From NCBI GenBank assembly GCA_038528235.1, contig JBCBEX010000049.1:1-33802 (forward strand): 33,802 bases of DNA. The letters are read 5' to 3'. This document shows positions 32,724-33,802 of this stretch, piece by piece. Position 1 is the stretch's first letter; each line of letters starts with the position of its first letter. The position numbers were made by a program, and so were the translations under genes. Below the pieces are notes generated by a model. That model was not told the DNA's origin and did not search any database. It saw only the letters and a list, made by a program, of their open reading frames with translations. This DNA is from JBCBEX01 sp038528235. Lineage in GTDB: Bacteria; Bacteroidota; Rhodothermia; Rhodothermales; Rubricoccaceae.

Positions 32724-33596
32724 TCACGGGGCGACCGAGCACCATACGCGGGTGCCTGCCACTCGGAGCACGTCGGCTGCGGAACGGGCTGTCGCCTCGT
32801 CCTCGAACACGCCGAATACGGCTGCGCCAGAGCCGGTCATCGCCGCGTAGCCCGCCCCCGCATCTAGCAAAGCACGCTTGGCTGAGGTGATGGAAGGCGA
32901 CTGAGCGAGGATCGGGGCCTCGAAGTCGTTGGTCAGGTGCCGTCGCCATTGGGCGAGGTCGTTCGACCGCACAACATCAACGAGGTTGGGGCGTCCCGTG
33001 TCATTGGGGGTGACGAGGCTGTAAGCATGTGCGGTGCCGATCTCCGCGTCGGGCATCACGACGACGAGCGGCCAGGGAAAAACATAGCGCGCGCCTGCAT
33101 CGTCAGTGAGCGGAGCGAGCGTAGTGCCTGTCCCCGTGGCGTGCATCGGCTGGTCGTAGAGGAAGAACGGCACGTCTGCGCCCAGCTTTACCGCGATGGG
33201 GTGGAGGTCGTCCGTAGTGGCGCCGAGGTCCCAGAGCGTGTTGAGCAGCCGCAGTGCGTGCGCCGCGTCAGACGAGCCCCCGCCGAGGCCCGCGCCGAAC
33301 GGGATCGCCTTCGTCAGGTGCAACCGTGCCCCGAGCGTCCACGGGTCGAAGGCATGCTCCGACGCCCACGCCTGCAACGCGTGTGCTGCGCGAACGACGA
33401 GGTTGCGCCCGTCGGTCGGCAGCGCCGGCTCTGAGCACGTCAGCGCAATCGTGCCGCCGTCGGCGCGCTCGGCCGTGAGCGTGTCGCGCCAGCCGATCGG
33501 CAGCAGTACTGTCTCGATGTCGTGGTAGCCGTCGGCGCGGCGGCGCAGGACGTGCAGCCCGAGGTTGAGTTTGGCAGGAGGGTGACAGGTGAGCAC
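32724..33596 (-). CDS. ispE: 4-diphosphocytidyl-2-C-methyl-D-erythritol kinase
   Basis: The 290-aa GHMP kinase phosphorylates CDP-methylerythritol in the MEP isoprenoid pathway. The N-terminal 'AKLNLGLHVLRRRADGYHDI' (8-27) is the IspE signature, with the catalytic-site Lys9 and Asn11. The ATP loop is 'PFGAGLGGGSSDAAHAL' (99-115), and the C-terminal 'AAMTGSGAAVFGVF' is GHMP motif 3. The start is a GTG at 33596; no ATG precedes it in frame. A pyrimidine-rich leader of about 120 nt separates the start from the 8-bp tandem array. It is followed by 198 bp before the DUF2723 gene. Confidence 0.95.
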   Translation of the reverse strand: MLTCHPPAKLNLGLHVLRRRADGYHDIETVLLPIGWRDTLTAERADGGTIALTCSEPALPTDGRNLVVRAAHALQAWASEHAFDPWTLGARLHLTKAIPFGAGLGGGSSDAAHALRLLNTLWDLGATTDDLHPIAVKLGADVPFFLYDQPMHATGTGTTLAPLTDDAGARYVFPWPLVVVMPDAEIGTAHAYSLVTPNDTGRPNLVDVVRSNDLAQWRRHLTNDFEAPILAQSPSITSAKRALLDAGAGYAAMTGSGAAVFGVFEDEATARSAADVLRVAGTRVWCSVAP

Positions 33597-33717
33597 GAAG
33601 GGAGCGGGCAGAAGAGGACAGGGGAGCGCGAGAAGATCGGGAAACGGAAATGGAGGGGGCAGGGGATGACGTCTCGGAAGAAATCTGTTGACGCGGTCGG
33701 GCGGACCGGCTTGTTTT

Positions 33718-33802
33718 CACCGCCACACCGCCACACCGCCACACCGCCACACCGCCACACCGCCACACCGCCACACCGCCACACCGCCACACCGCCACAC
33801 CG
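33718..33802. repeat. 8-bp tandem repeat (CGCCACAC)n, at least 10.6 copies, reaching the window end
   Basis: The unit CGCCACAC is repeated without visible errors from 33718 to the last base (85 nt); the true array is longer. On the minus strand it reads GTGTGGCG. It lies about 122 bp upstream of the ispE start. Its perfect periodicity suggests active slippage, although such an array can also collapse or end an assembly contig. Confidence 0.97.

Overview
The window is about 33.8 kb of mostly high-GC DNA (roughly two thirds G+C) from a bacterium that is very probably a high-GC member of the Bacteroidota/Rhodothermota, such as the order Rhodothermales. Three secreted proteins end in a type IX secretion (T9SS, type A) sorting domain. 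A DUF2723 membrane protein, a YbeY in which the third His of the metal motif is Asp (as I recall from Bacteroidota proteins), and weak Shine-Dalgarno usage also fit. The lineage is inferred from protein style; there is no rRNA gene here.

Layout. 1-2.6 kb: the end of a leucine-rich/receptor-L-like secreted protein, a VOC-fold protein and a one-TM protein of unknown role. 2.7-4.5 kb (minus): two tandem GH17 beta-glucanase-like genes, divergent from a TIGR04282 glycosyltransferase. 5.65-7.3 kb: fructose-1,6-bisphosphatase overlapping a histidine-phosphatase lipoprotein gene. 7.35-10.2 kb: a lower-GC two-gene cassette, a 583-aa protein with a C-terminal PD-(D/E)XK-like nuclease motif and a tightly coupled 368-aa partner. 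It is the best candidate here for an undescribed toxin/immunity or defence pair. 10.3-13.7 kb: a small T9SS protein, a crotonase, an unknown protein and an outer-membrane beta-barrel protein. 13.7-16.1 kb (minus): threonine synthase and homoserine kinase, translationally coupled. 16.3-18.5 kb: DusB-like tRNA-dihydrouridine synthase and a two-domain DUF302 lipoprotein. 18.5-21.1 kb (minus): secreted endonuclease I with a T9SS tail and a DUF445 membrane protein. 21.2-22.7 kb: RadA. 22.8-23.1 kb: a roadblock/LC7 protein.

23.1-23.95 kb is a gene-poor stretch with a perfect 13-bp terminator hairpin and an AT-rich segment. 23.9-28.5 kb (plus): an O-methyltransferase-like protein, then an ECF sigma factor, a putative membrane anti-sigma factor and two secreted proteins that share a C-terminal helical domain, apparently one regulatory module. 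28.5-33.6 kb (minus): ispE, a DUF2723 protein, a 159-aa unknown and ybeY.

Two short tandem arrays stand out: a 7-bp repeat near 19.76 kb and an 8-bp repeat running off the right end. Each lies about 120-130 bp upstream of a minus-strand start codon. All calls were made by reading sequence and motifs only; no database search was run.
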